DNA of 42,227 nucleotides, taken from NCBI GenBank assembly GCA_016212295.1, contig JACRGO010000195.1:1-42227 (forward strand), read 5' to 3'. The position numbers and the translations under genes are program-made. Below are positions 15,027 through 23,397 of the stretch, piece by piece. The stretch is from Nitrospinota bacterium. Lineage in GTDB: Bacteria; Nitrospinota; Nitrospinia; JACRGO01. The notes beneath the pieces were generated by a model that saw only the letters and a program-made list of their open reading frames with translations, ran no database searches and was not told where the DNA came from. Numbering within the stretch: the first letter of the stretch is position 1; every line of letters starts with the position of its first letter.

Positions 15027-15576
15027 ATAACTTAGCCAAAACGCCCTGGTTGACTTCTCCCACGGCCTTTTCTCCCAACAAAACGTCCATCAATTGGAAG
15101 GCGAACTCAAGGGCCGTGCCTGGACTCCTGCTGGTGATGATCCTGCCATCCACCACTACCCGGTCCTCCAGATAACGCGACTCCGGAAACTGATCGGATA
15201 GGGAAGGGTGGGACGTTATATTCCTGTTTTTTAAAAGGCCTGCCTTCTTCAGCGCCCGCGGCGCGGCGCATATAGCGGCTATATATTTCCCCTGATTTTC
15301 CATTTCCTCCAGGAACTTAATGACCCTTGGGTCCTTTTCCAAATTAGCGGTCCCCGGCAGTCCGCCCGGCAGAACAACCATGTCGAATTCATCCGGAGAA
15401 ACATCATCTAAACTTTTGTCCGCCATAATGAGAATGCCCATGGAGCCTTTAATGGGGTTGGCGGACAGTCCCGCTGACACAACTTCAATTCCAGCCCTGC
15501 GGAGGATATCCACCACTGAAACTGACTCAATCTCCTCGAATCCCTCCGCCAAAAAAACCACTGCCTTTTTTCTCAT
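15025..15576 (-). CDS. DJ-1/PfpI family protein
   Basis: A 183-residue class I glutamine-amidotransferase-like protein of the DJ-1/YajL/ThiJ group. The conserved acidic segment EGFEEIE (residues 11-17) and the nucleophile elbow AICAAP with C103 are present, as is VVLPGGLPG (67-75). Family members act as glyoxalases, chaperones or redox sensors; which applies is not visible. The start has a good ribosome site (AAGGAGA). The stop codon TAG coincides with the end of a dispersed repeat arm. Confidence 0.93.
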   Translation of the reverse strand: MRKKAVVFLAEGFEEIESVSVVDILRRAGIEVVSAGLSANPIKGSMGILIMADKSLDDVSPDEFDMVVLPGGLPGTANLEKDPRVIKFLEEMENQGKYIAAICAAPRALKKAGLLKNRNITSHPSLSDQFPESRYLEDRVVVDGRIITSRSPGTALEFAFQLMDVLLGEKAVGEVNQGVLAKL

Positions 15577-15793
15577 GGACTGTCTCCTTCCATCTCGTAA
15601 ATTTATTAAACGCTATTTTTATTAAACGGTTTTTAAATACAGAAACACGAATAACACTAATCAACTAATGACACGAATAGGAAAATTTTTTGAATAGATT
15701 TGATTGGCGCGATTCGTCTATTCGTGTCATTCGTGTTCTAAATATTGGTTGTGGCGAAGCCAGCTGCCATAGCCAAGTTTTGAAATATTTTGT
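15577..15793. repeat. Intergenic inverted repeat with ACACGAAT units
   Basis: Segments 15640-15680 and 15710-15739 are imperfect inverted copies built from ACACGAAT and GACACGAATAG. A short GGCGAAGCCAGC hairpin follows at about 15752. No gene was found. The same ACGAA-type units flank the GxxExxY remnant at 13345. Confidence 0.5.
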
Positions 15794-16042
15794 CTATACT
15801 TTCTCCCACCCCTTTCCCTCCGACTCCTTGAAAACGCCGGGACGGGAAAATCTATTTTTTTCACAAAGGGAAAGAATGCTTGGGAGCCGTCCCTCATCGG
15901 CCTCCAGGCCGATTCCGCACTGGGAAGAAATAACCCTTGGTTTTATCCTGGGCTTTACCCTTATATTGTTTTCCTTAAGGACCTTTTCCGCCAGAAGGGT
16001 TTCATGGGTTGTTGGAAACAGGAGAATTATTTTTTCATCCAT
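15794..16042 (-). CDS. DUF3343 protein (putative Se/S carrier-like)
   Basis: A 82-residue protein with the DUF3343 signature: LLFPTTHETLLAEKVLKENN near the N-terminus and PRVISSQCGIGLEAD with a conserved cysteine at about residue 42. The family is described as putative selenium/sulfur carriers because it is often found near selenium metabolism genes; none is nearby here. The C-terminal 20 residues (SRPGVFKESEGKGWEKV) look like an extension beyond the domain. It begins 28 bp after the beta-propeller gene on the same strand, so the two may be co-transcribed. No clear ribosome site. Confidence 0.82.
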   Translation of the reverse strand: MDEKIILLFPTTHETLLAEKVLKENNIRVKPRIKPRVISSQCGIGLEADEGRLPSILSLCEKNRFSRPGVFKESEGKGWEKV

Positions 16043-16070
16043 TTACATTAAAACATTCAGAAGCTCGCGT

Positions 16071-17174
16071 TTACTTATCCCTGTTGAAATTAAGTTTCTC
16101 TGAAGGTTTGAATTGGATCTTGAGGTCAGATTCCCGGGAAACAGAGAAGGACTCCCTGTACTTCAGTCTTCCAATTTGATTGGAACCAACCTCGGTGAAC
16201 CACAAATTGGATTGGGAACCAATGGCCAAGGCCATTGGCTGGCTGCTGCGCGTGGGGATATCGAACTTTACTGCCTTTTCGGTTTTTGTGTCAAAGCGGA
16301 CCAGCATGTTGTCAGTCGGGAGCGTTAACCAAATGCCGTCGTCGCCCGGGTCGATTTTCATGCCCTTGATCCCTTTATTCGGCGGCAGATCAAATTCCTT
16401 GAAGCTTTTGGTTGCAGGATCGAAGCGGACTATTTTTCTGTCCCGCATATTGCAGTACCAGACGCGGTTTCCGGAGTCAACCACCGCGCCGAAAGGGGAA
16501 CAAAGGTCCTCGGGGAGAGGGTATTCCTCGAAGGCCTTGGTCTTTTTGTCAAACTTCGCGAGCTTGTTCCCAACCAACTCTATGAACCAGATATTGCCTT
16601 TTTTGTCCTCCGTTAATCCAGAGGCGCGGCTCATCTTGGTGGGGACCATGTATCCTTCAAATTTGGAGGTCCTGGGATCGAAAGAGGAAAGGTAGTTTGT
16701 GTTCCATTCAGTGAACCAGACCACTGATTCGCCGTCCACGAATATGGAAGTAGGAATAGCGACCGGACGCGGAATGCTGAACTCCTGGAACCGGTTTGTT
16801 GCCGGATCGAAGGCCGCCACTTGGTTTCCGTCTTGCTGCGTGAACCAGATTTTCCCGTCCGGCCCTATAGACAGATAGGAAGATTCGCTTTTGATGGTTG
16901 GAATTTCATACCCGGAAAATACATTTTTCCCTGGCTCGTATTTCGTGAGTTTGTTCGTTTTAAACTCCAGGAACCAGACAGTCCCTTGTTTATCAACGCC
17001 GATATCAGTGGGGTAGCAATCCGGGGAAGGAATGGGGATCTCTTCAAAGGGGTTTTGCTCGGCGGCAAGGACAATAGGGGCGCTGCCAAAGGTAAAAAAC
17101 CCCAGGGAAAGGATAAGAAAAAAAAGGGGCATGATTTTTTTCGGGGAGGAGGCCAGCTTTTTTTGCATGGGCAT
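16071..17174 (-). CDS. Secreted Vgb-like (streptogramin lyase-type) beta-propeller protein
   Basis: A 367-residue exported protein. The N-terminus has a signal peptide (KKIMPLFFLILSLGFFTF, probable cleavage near VLA). The rest is a six- or seven-bladed propeller with repeated units such as GTVWFLEFKTNKLTKY, GKIWFTQQDGNQVAAF, SVVWFTEWNTNYLSSF, GNIWFIELVGNKLAKF and NLWFTEVGSNQIGRL, the pattern of the virginiamycin B lyase family. Most environmental members are not antibiotic lyases and have no known substrate. C-terminal residues after the last blade are charged. No strong ribosome site. The DUF3343 gene follows closely. Confidence 0.88.
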   Translation of the reverse strand: MPMQKKLASSPKKIMPLFFLILSLGFFTFGSAPIVLAAEQNPFEEIPIPSPDCYPTDIGVDKQGTVWFLEFKTNKLTKYEPGKNVFSGYEIPTIKSESSYLSIGPDGKIWFTQQDGNQVAAFDPATNRFQEFSIPRPVAIPTSIFVDGESVVWFTEWNTNYLSSFDPRTSKFEGYMVPTKMSRASGLTEDKKGNIWFIELVGNKLAKFDKKTKAFEEYPLPEDLCSPFGAVVDSGNRVWYCNMRDRKIVRFDPATKSFKEFDLPPNKGIKGMKIDPGDDGIWLTLPTDNMLVRFDTKTEKAVKFDIPTRSSQPMALAIGSQSNLWFTEVGSNQIGRLKYRESFSVSRESDLKIQFKPSEKLNFNRDK

Positions 17175-17479
17175 GTTTAAATTAAAAAAGAAAAAAACAC
17201 AAAGGGCAATAAAAATTCACGAATAACATGGCGCGGCTTCGCCGCACCAAAAATCCCAATATCGAAACACGAAACAAATCCGAATAACCCAATTCCAATA
17301 TCTTAAACCACTGGGCCTGGGTTTTGAAATTTGGACCTTTGAATTTTGATATTGTTTCGGATTTCGAATTTATTTTTCTACGAGTTGCATGAAAAACCAT
17401 GAAAAATCATGGCACTTTTTAAAAAGCGTTGACGATAATATGATCAAACAAAAACCAGAAATTGTCAAATTCAGGCCGG
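17175..17479. repeat. Intergenic inverted repeat with CGAAACAATATC-type arms
   Basis: Arms at about 17255-17300 and 17322-17368 are inverted (AATATCGAAACACGAAACAAATCC-like against its complement around TTGATATTGTTTCGGATTTC). A GGCGCGGCTTCGCCGCACC hairpin lies at 17230-17248. No gene is seen. Confidence 0.55.
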
Positions 17480-18238
17480 TTATTCCGGGAAGAGCGGACC
17501 GTATTTCTTTTGGTATCCTCGCGGGGTGATCAACTTATTTCCGTGAATATAGGTGGAAAGATTTCCGATGATCACCGTGGTCAGCATACCCGCCTCGTGC
17601 GAGAGCATGCGCTCCAGGTCCGTGAGGACCACCTTCTCCCCTTCCCGGTAGGCGGAGGTGACTAGTCCAACCGGGGTCGTCCCCGGCCTGTGCCCAAGAA
17701 TAATCTCCCTTGCCCGCTCGAGTTGCCATGTCCTCTTGCCGCTCTTGGGATTATAAAGTACGATGATGAAATCGGACTCCGCAGCGGCCATGATCCTCTT
17801 TTCAATGGTCTTCCATTCAGTAAGGAGGTCGCTCAGGCTGATGGCCGCGAAGTCGTGTCCCAGCGGCGCCCCAAGCAGGGAAGCAGCGGCGCATAGGGCC
17901 GGGACCCCGGGCACGACTTCCACCGCTACAGTGTCCGCCTGCCTCTCCTTTAATGCCTCAAGGGCAAGTCCCGCCATTCCGTAGACCCCGGCGTCCCCGC
18001 TGGAAACAAGGCCCACCACCTTTCCCTCCAAGGCAAGCTCCACCGCCTTTCGGGCGCGTTCTATCTCTTCCGTCATCCCAAGGGAGATGACCTCCTTGCC
18101 GCTTGCCAGGCACTCGATCAACCGGACGTAGGTTTTATATCCAACGATAACGTCGCATTCCCCTATGGCCTCCCGCGCGCGAAGGGTCATTTGCTCAATA
18201 GCGCCGGGTCCTATGCCTATTATGTAGAGTTTTGACAT
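17480..18238 (-). CDS. cobJ: Precorrin-3B C17-methyltransferase
   Basis: SAM-dependent methyltransferase of corrin ring synthesis (CobJ/CbiH). The 252-residue protein shows the tetrapyrrole methylase pattern: LYIIGIGPGAIEQMTLRA at the start, VGYKTYVRLI, SSGDAGVYGMAGLALE at about 80-95, and EVVPGVPALCAAASLLGAPL, then the CobJ-type IVLYNPKSGKRTWQL. No other cobalamin gene is in the window, so this gene is isolated from its pathway or its partners lie elsewhere. The assignment as cobJ rather than another cob methylase rests on the VGYKTY and YNPKSGKR segments. Confidence 0.93.
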   Translation of the reverse strand: MSKLYIIGIGPGAIEQMTLRAREAIGECDVIVGYKTYVRLIECLASGKEVISLGMTEEIERARKAVELALEGKVVGLVSSGDAGVYGMAGLALEALKERQADTVAVEVVPGVPALCAAASLLGAPLGHDFAAISLSDLLTEWKTIEKRIMAAAESDFIIVLYNPKSGKRTWQLERAREIILGHRPGTTPVGLVTSAYREGEKVVLTDLERMLSHEAGMLTTVIIGNLSTYIHGNKLITPRGYQKKYGPLFPE

Positions 18239-18388
18239 GATGATCCAATCATTTCAATTGTCGATTGCCAATTTTATACCTGAATCTTGCGCCAATAAAG
18301 CGCATCGGGAGGGTCTCAGATAGCTTGGTCCATCCGCTCCACGATTAGAGACGGCATCCTCTCCTCTGCCAGACGATTTTCAAGCCTC

Positions 18389-20074
18389 TCAAACTTCCTT
18401 CGTCTTTATCAGCCCCAGGAGTTCGGTGTAACCGGACGCCTTCTTTATCCGGTCGCACAGTTCCGTGTTCTTCATTATTCGGCCTATTTCCGAGAGTATT
18501 TGCACCTGCGCCCCGGCGTCGTCATGCGGCGTGAGAATCATGAACAGAAGTTCAGCCGGCTGGCCGTCCGGGGCGTTGAAGTCAATGCCTTCGCTTGAGA
18601 TCCCCATGCCTATCACCGGCCCGCCAAGCCCGGCAATCCTTGCGTGCGGGATGGCGATGCCGGAGCCAAGCCCGGTGGGCGCGAGCCTTTCCCTGTCCAC
18701 CACCGCCTTTTCCACTTCATTCGCGTCAAACCGGTAAATCGAGGCCATGAGGGCGGAAAGCTCGGAAATCGCCTCGCGCGCCGTTTTTCCTTTCAGCGGA
18801 TTTATATACGCCCGGGAGTTCAGGCAGTCGCTCACCTGCCTGCTCTTCTTCCGGTTCAATATCAACTGCATCACAGGGCCGCTGGCCATGGACGTTACCA
18901 GCGCCATCACCACCAGCGAAACGAACATCCGCTCACCGATAAGCCCGTGCTGCACCGCGAGCAGCGCGAGGATTATCTCCATCGCGCCGCGCGCGTTCAT
19001 GCCGAACCCCACGGCCCACGATTCACGCCAGGGCATGCCGCTTGCCTTGGCCCCAAGGCCGCATCCGGCCACCTTGCCGATAATCGCTATGCCCAGAACA
19101 AGAAGCGTGAGAAGCAAGTCGAAATTGTTCATGAAATCCACGCGCAATCCGATGCTCACGAAAAACAGCGGCGCGAATATGAAAGACACGAACTGCGCCA
19201 GCGTTTCCCGCGTCCGCGCGCGCATGTGCTCTGAATCTCCAAGGGCCACGCCCACCATGAACGAGCCGAACACCGCATGGACGCCGATCCACTCCGTAAA
19301 CGCCGCGCCCGCCAGCGCGAGGGTAACCGCGAAGCTCAAAACGCCCCCGGGCCAACTGGTATGCGCCAGCACCAGCGGCAAGAGCCGATTCACCGCCCAC
19401 CGGCCGGCGGTAAGCGCGCCTAATGTGAAAAGAATCGTCAAAGTGACCGTAACCGGAACAGGAAATCCATTCTCCGCGCCTATTATGCCGAGGATGACCG
19501 AGAAAATCAGCCAACCCAGCAGATCGTTAAGTATTGCCGCTGTGATAATCACCATGCCGATATCGGTGTGGTAGTAATTCAGGTCCATCAAGGTCTTGGC
19601 GATCACCGGCAGGGCGGAGATGGAAAGCGCCGTGGCGAAAAAAAGCGCATAAACATTGGCGGCCACTCCGGGCTCACAGCCAAGCACTCCGGGAAACCGG
19701 CCGGCGGCCAGGTATCCAATGGTAAAAGGGACCGTTATCCCCATCATGCCTACCCAAATCGCCGCTTTCCCCTGCCTGACCGCCCGCGTGAAGTCCACTT
19801 CCATTCCAGCCACCAGCAGGAAAAGCACCACCGCCACGGTGGTAAACCCGTTCATGAAAAAATTAATCCCTGGCGTCGGCTGAAGAAACGACACCGCTTC
19901 CGGAAAAAACGTCCCGGCCACCGTTGGCCCCATAAGTATACCCGCAAGTATCTCCCCCATGACCGAAGGCTGGCTAAAGCGCTTGGCGATTTCCGCGAAC
20001 GCGCTTGCAACCGCGAGCAGCGCCCCCAGCGAAAGAAGTATAAGCGTTATCTCGTGCATCGATAGTTTAGGCAT
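18389..20074 (-). CDS. CPA2-type cation/proton antiporter fused to a PTS EIIA (type 2) domain
   Basis: The 561-residue inner-membrane protein has about 12 membrane segments over residues 5-405 typical of KefB/NapA-type antiporters: GEILAGILMGP (40-50), FLLVAGMEVDF (85-95), and ILNDLLGW (181-188) carrying the Asn-Asp pair of the ion site. Residues about 420-561 form an EIIA fructose/PtsN-like domain with GSGIAIPHARI, whose H477 is the expected phosphorylation site. The fusion suggests control of transport by phosphorelay or nitrogen PTS. The DNA is visibly richer in GC at third positions (many GCGCG runs) than its neighbours, which may mean a different history. No PTS EI or HPr is nearby. Confidence 0.92.
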   Translation of the reverse strand: MPKLSMHEITLILLSLGALLAVASAFAEIAKRFSQPSVMGEILAGILMGPTVAGTFFPEAVSFLQPTPGINFFMNGFTTVAVVLFLLVAGMEVDFTRAVRQGKAAIWVGMMGITVPFTIGYLAAGRFPGVLGCEPGVAANVYALFFATALSISALPVIAKTLMDLNYYHTDIGMVIITAAILNDLLGWLIFSVILGIIGAENGFPVPVTVTLTILFTLGALTAGRWAVNRLLPLVLAHTSWPGGVLSFAVTLALAGAAFTEWIGVHAVFGSFMVGVALGDSEHMRARTRETLAQFVSFIFAPLFFVSIGLRVDFMNNFDLLLTLLVLGIAIIGKVAGCGLGAKASGMPWRESWAVGFGMNARGAMEIILALLAVQHGLIGERMFVSLVVMALVTSMASGPVMQLILNRKKSRQVSDCLNSRAYINPLKGKTAREAISELSALMASIYRFDANEVEKAVVDRERLAPTGLGSGIAIPHARIAGLGGPVIGMGISSEGIDFNAPDGQPAELLFMILTPHDDAGAQVQILSEIGRIMKNTELCDRIKKASGYTELLGLIKTKEV

Positions 20075-20243
20075 GTCTACTTATTTTTTGCGTTTACTAT
20101 AATTTGCGCGTTTACTAAACAGCCACGGCAGGAAACATTTCCAGCAGCCGGTTTATTTTATGCTCATGCAGTCTCTTTTTATGCATGATTTTTAAAGTAT
20201 GCCTAAAGTTAAAAACAAAAATTGCTTTTCCACCAATTCAGGT
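20075..20243. repeat. Intergenic region with partial CTAAAGTTAAAAAC repeat
   Basis: 20197-20240 contains GCCTAAAGTTAAAAACAAAA followed by TTGCTTTTCCACCA, the same central hairpin as at 35620-35665 (TTAAAAACAAAAAATTGTTTTTCCACCA) but without the flanking arms. GCGTTTACTA occurs twice at about 20089 and 20108. No gene is seen. Confidence 0.5.
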
Positions 20244-21236
20244 CTAAGGAATTTTCCGGAACCAGGTTTGGGCAAGGACGATTTCCAGGAGGAAAAAAAA
20301 GATCGCGGGCGCCAGGAACCAGGGGAAGAGCTCCGTGTATTCGGTGTATTCCTTGATCCTGGCCTCGGTCTTTTCCATGTAGTCGATCTGCTTGTAGATA
20401 TCCTTCAACGATTCCGTGTCTGTGGCGCGGAAATATTTTCCGCCCGTGGTTTCGGCTATCTTGCCAAGCGTCTCCTCGTCCAGGTCCACCCGCTGGTACA
20501 TAAGCCTTTTCCCGAAGGCAGTGTCCACAAGGAAGGGCGCTTCCCCCTTTGTCCCGGCGCCGATGGTATAGATTTTTATGTTATGAGTCTTGGCGATTTC
20601 CGCGGCCATGTCCGGCGAAAGATTCCCCGCGTTGTTGCTGCCGTCCGTGAGGAGAATGGCCAGCCTGGTTTTTGATTCAATGTCCTTGAGCCGTTTAACA
20701 ACGGTCCCTATGGCGGAGCCGATGGCGGTGGAGTCCCCGGCCATGCCTGTCTCCAGTTGGTCCAGGAAATACAAGGATATTCCGTGGTCCAGCGTGAGAG
20801 GACATTGAGTAAACGCCTCTGCCCCGAAAACCACCATGCCGATTCTGTCGGTTTTCCGGTTCTTTATGAATTCCTTGACCACGTTCTTCACCACCTGAAG
20901 GCGGGTCACTCGCTGCCCGTCCATTTCAAAATCCATGGCCCGCATGGAGCCTGACACGTCAATGGCCAGGATGATGTCCACCCCTTCGCTTGGAATCTCG
21001 GCCGTGGTGCTGCCGGACTGGGGCCGCATCAAGGCCAGGACCAGCAGGAGGACCGCCAGGCAGCGAAGCACTATGAGGCCATGCCTGAAATACAGAGTCT
21101 TCGAGGACGGCAGTTTTTTCAGTCTTCCGATAACCGGAAACCGGATGTGTCCATCTCTCTCCTTCCTGAAATACTGAAACACCATGAAGGGGAGCGGCAG
21201 GGCGAAAATGGAAAACAAAGGGTCGGCGAATCTCAT
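20244..21236 (-). CDS. BatA-like von Willebrand factor A domain membrane protein
   Basis: A 330-residue protein with two N-terminal membrane segments (about 7-22 and 52-70), a VWA domain (about 86-285) with an intact MIDAS motif DVSGS (D93, S95, S97), plus GDSTAIGSAIG and LLTDGSNNAG, and a final membrane segment (FPWFLAPAIFFFLLEIVLA). This is the BatA architecture of Bat operons. The usual partners (MoxR ATPase, DUF58 protein, BatB, a TPR protein) are not here. It starts 10 bp after the lspA stop, so translation is probably coupled to lspA. Confidence 0.9.
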   Translation of the reverse strand: MRFADPLFSIFALPLPFMVFQYFRKERDGHIRFPVIGRLKKLPSSKTLYFRHGLIVLRCLAVLLLVLALMRPQSGSTTAEIPSEGVDIILAIDVSGSMRAMDFEMDGQRVTRLQVVKNVVKEFIKNRKTDRIGMVVFGAEAFTQCPLTLDHGISLYFLDQLETGMAGDSTAIGSAIGTVVKRLKDIESKTRLAILLTDGSNNAGNLSPDMAAEIAKTHNIKIYTIGAGTKGEAPFLVDTAFGKRLMYQRVDLDEETLGKIAETTGGKYFRATDTESLKDIYKQIDYMEKTEARIKEYTEYTELFPWFLAPAIFFFLLEIVLAQTWFRKIP

Positions 21237-21246
21237 TGGGAAAAAA

Positions 21247-21723
21247 TCAACGGGAAGTGATTATATCTATCAGGAACAGGCATACCCCCACCGTGATGGC
21301 GGAATCCGCTATGTTGAACGCCGGCCAGTGGTGCGCGTAAAAATGAAAATCCAGAAAATCCACCACCTCCCCAAGCATCAGCCTGTCGGCGAAGTTGCCG
21401 AAGGCCCCGCCCAAAAGGAGGGATATCCCCACAAGGAAAAATTTTTTTTTCGGCGGCGCCTGCCAATACATCCATAATAGAATCCCGGTGGCGGCAAGGG
21501 TGATGCATACAAAAAACGGAGCGACCCATGGACTGTCGGCATCCGCCATAAAACCGAAGGCCGCCCCCTTGTTATGTATATAGGTTATATGAAAAAAATC
21601 AGGGATGATTTCCCTGGATTCGTGAAGTTGAAATGAGGATGAAACATAGCGCTTCGTTGCCTGGTCGGAAGCGAAGACGGCGCCAAGGACCGCAAGAAGC
21701 AAGATTAATTTTTTAGACGCCAT
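21247..21723 (-). CDS. lspA: Lipoprotein signal peptidase LspA
   Basis: Aspartyl protease that removes signal peptides from prolipoproteins in the inner membrane. I choose the start at 21723 (158 residues, MASKKLILLLAVLG). A longer frame to 21798 adds residues such as MCLLCALCGGKK encoded by the repeat at 21772-21855 and is not credible. Conserved boxes: ASDQATKRYV (18-27), NKGAAFGF (51-58), GGAFGNFADRL with catalytic D113, and WPAFNIADSAI with catalytic D140. Four membrane segments. A VWA protein gene follows at 10 bp. Confidence 0.94.
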   Translation of the reverse strand: MASKKLILLLAVLGAVFASDQATKRYVSSSFQLHESREIIPDFFHITYIHNKGAAFGFMADADSPWVAPFFVCITLAATGILLWMYWQAPPKKKFFLVGISLLLGGAFGNFADRLMLGEVVDFLDFHFYAHHWPAFNIADSAITVGVCLFLIDIITSR

Positions 21724-21771
21724 TAGTAATTTATCGGCCAAATTCTTGTTTTTTTGACAAGCTTTTTTCCC

Positions 21772-21855
21772 GCCACAAAGCGCGCAAAGCAGGCACAAAG
21801 ATCACAAAGCTTTTTTATCTGTGCTCTTTGTGGATTCTTTGTGTCCTCTGTGGTT
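21772..21855. repeat. CACAAAG-unit inverted repeat upstream of lspA
   Basis: Left arm 21772-21809 (CCACAAAG..GCACAAAGATCACAAAG) and right arm 21821-21855 (TTTGTGGATTCTTTGTGTCC..TGTGG) are inverted. Related to 13011-13158 and 38598-38664. It lies between the REC-TPR gene and lspA. Confidence 0.65.
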
Positions 21856-21924
21856 AATTTTGGTTCCGGCTTGTCCGGGCTTGGGGTTCTTTTTAAAGGG
21901 AGAGGGGAAAAGTAATGGCAACGC

Positions 21925-23157
21925 CTAAGCGCCTTTCTCATCCAATTTTTCAAGCATTCTCTTGGCGTCCTCGAATTTGGGATCCATTGCAAGGGCCTTA
22001 TTGAATGCCTTTCTGGCGGACATGAAATTCTGGTCTTGCATGTAAGCCCTGCCGATATTGTAGTAGATGACTTCGTCGTTGGGATCCACCTTGAGGGCCT
22101 TCTTGTATTCCAGAATGGCTTCCTTGAACTTGCCTTTTCTCCTCAACGCGATGCCAAGGCGGTTATAAACGTTCACATCCTGTTTTAGTTCCAATGACCC
22201 CTGGAAGGACTCGGCGGCCTTGTCCTCAAGTCCGGCTTTCAGAAAAATTTCCCCTATGGCGGTCTGTCTGTCCGGGTTCTTGGGATCGTGCTTTACCGCT
22301 GCCTTAAAAAGCTCCTCGGCCTTCTCCACATCCCCTTTTTCCAGATATACTTTTCCAAGGAGGGTCAGGCGGTCAGGATTGTTCGGGCTTATCTCCACCG
22401 CCGCCTCAATGGCCTTGGCTGCCTTTTCCGGCTCCCCTTTCTTTTCATAGAGCTCGCCAAGCGACTGGTGGACTTTCACGAACTGGGGATTGACCGAGGC
22501 CGCTTCCTTATAGAGTTCCTCGGCCTTGTCCAAGTCCCCCATTTTCTCATAAATGGCCCCCATGGCCTGCCTTGTCCTGGCGCTCTTCGGGTTCAGTTCC
22601 TGGGCCTTTTCCAAAAAGAGGAGGGCCTCCTTGGAGTCCCCTTTTTCCTGGGCTGCCTCCGATTTCTGAAACAGCAACTGAAGTTCTGAAGGATTTTTTT
22701 TCTTATGCAGGATGGCGAGAATTTTTTCCTCCAGGGTCTTTGCCACAAAGGGCTTTATGATATAGCCGTCCACTTCCGTTTCAGCGGCCTGCACGATTTG
22801 CCCGGCGTCCACCTCCGCGGTGACCATCAAGAATGGGACGTCTTTAAGGCTGGGTTTTTCCCTGGCCATTCTAAGCATCTCAATGCCGGAGACCCTTGGC
22901 ATGACCCAATCAGCCACAACCATATCGAATTTGCTTTCGTTGAGCTTTTGAAGTCCGGTGTCCCCGTCATCCGCCTCCTCTATATTTTCAAAGCCTATAT
23001 ACCGTAGCATGTTCCTGAGGGTCTTCCGCATGTTGGAAAGGTCATCCACCACCAGTATCCTCATGTCCTTGGCGTGCGTCTGCGGAGGCGCTTTTTTCTG
23101 GAGGGGCGTTTGAGTCTGTACCGTGGTTGCTATATTCAGGAGTGGATTATCAGCCAT
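21925..23157 (-). CDS. Response regulator: CheY-like receiver fused to TPR repeats
   Basis: A 410-residue soluble protein. After a 30-residue Gln/Pro linker comes a receiver domain (about 32-150) with acidic residues D38/D39, phospho-acceptor D83 (VVADWVMP), T113 and K135 (YIIKPF), so phosphotransfer residues are all present. Residues about 155-405 are six to seven TPR units (for example GDLDKAEELYKEAASVNP, GDVEKAEELFKAAVKHDP). There is no DNA-binding domain; output is probably protein-protein binding. A paralogue of the same architecture is at 25019-26299 on the other strand, and a histidine kinase gene lies between, suggesting a shared pathway. Ribosome site AAGGACC precedes the ATG. Confidence 0.93.
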   Translation of the reverse strand: MADNPLLNIATTVQTQTPLQKKAPPQTHAKDMRILVVDDLSNMRKTLRNMLRYIGFENIEEADDGDTGLQKLNESKFDMVVADWVMPRVSGIEMLRMAREKPSLKDVPFLMVTAEVDAGQIVQAAETEVDGYIIKPFVAKTLEEKILAILHKKKNPSELQLLFQKSEAAQEKGDSKEALLFLEKAQELNPKSARTRQAMGAIYEKMGDLDKAEELYKEAASVNPQFVKVHQSLGELYEKKGEPEKAAKAIEAAVEISPNNPDRLTLLGKVYLEKGDVEKAEELFKAAVKHDPKNPDRQTAIGEIFLKAGLEDKAAESFQGSLELKQDVNVYNRLGIALRRKGKFKEAILEYKKALKVDPNDEVIYYNIGRAYMQDQNFMSARKAFNKALAMDPKFEDAKRMLEKLDEKGA

Positions 23158-23397
23158 ATTTTGGGGTCCTTAATTCCTATCAATAGATATTTTAAATTTC
23201 AGATTTCAGATTGGAAAATATAAAAACAAAAGATCCTGTGCATCCTGTATATCCCTGTTAAATTTTTTTTGCAGGGATGGACAGGATAAAGATTAAACCT
23301 GCCACAAATATAGCCCAAAATGAAATGCACGAGATAAACTCCCGGAATAGGCGAGTAAGTATCCAATATAAACATTTTTTTTGAAGAGTGCAATTTC
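23158..23397. repeat. Composite of three repeat types upstream of the REC-TPR gene
   Basis: 23183-23230 shares AGATATTTTAAATTTCA and GATTGGAA-type sequence with the bamA-skp gap. 23231-23296 is a small inverted repeat (CCTGTATATCCCTGTTAAAT / GCAGGGATGGACAGGATAAA). 23322-23364 is a single arm of the repeat at 14875-15026 (GCGAGTAAGTATC). They look stacked by successive insertion. No gene. Confidence 0.55.

Noticed and set aside
18747-19574. Long plus-strand frame of 275 residues opposite the antiporter
   Set aside because: Shadow caused by the high third-position GC of the antiporter gene; no domain recognisable.
21724-21798. N-terminal extension of lspA (MCLLCALCGGKKACQK...)
   Set aside because: Encoded by the CACAAAG repeat. 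LspA homologues begin near MASKKLILLLAV.
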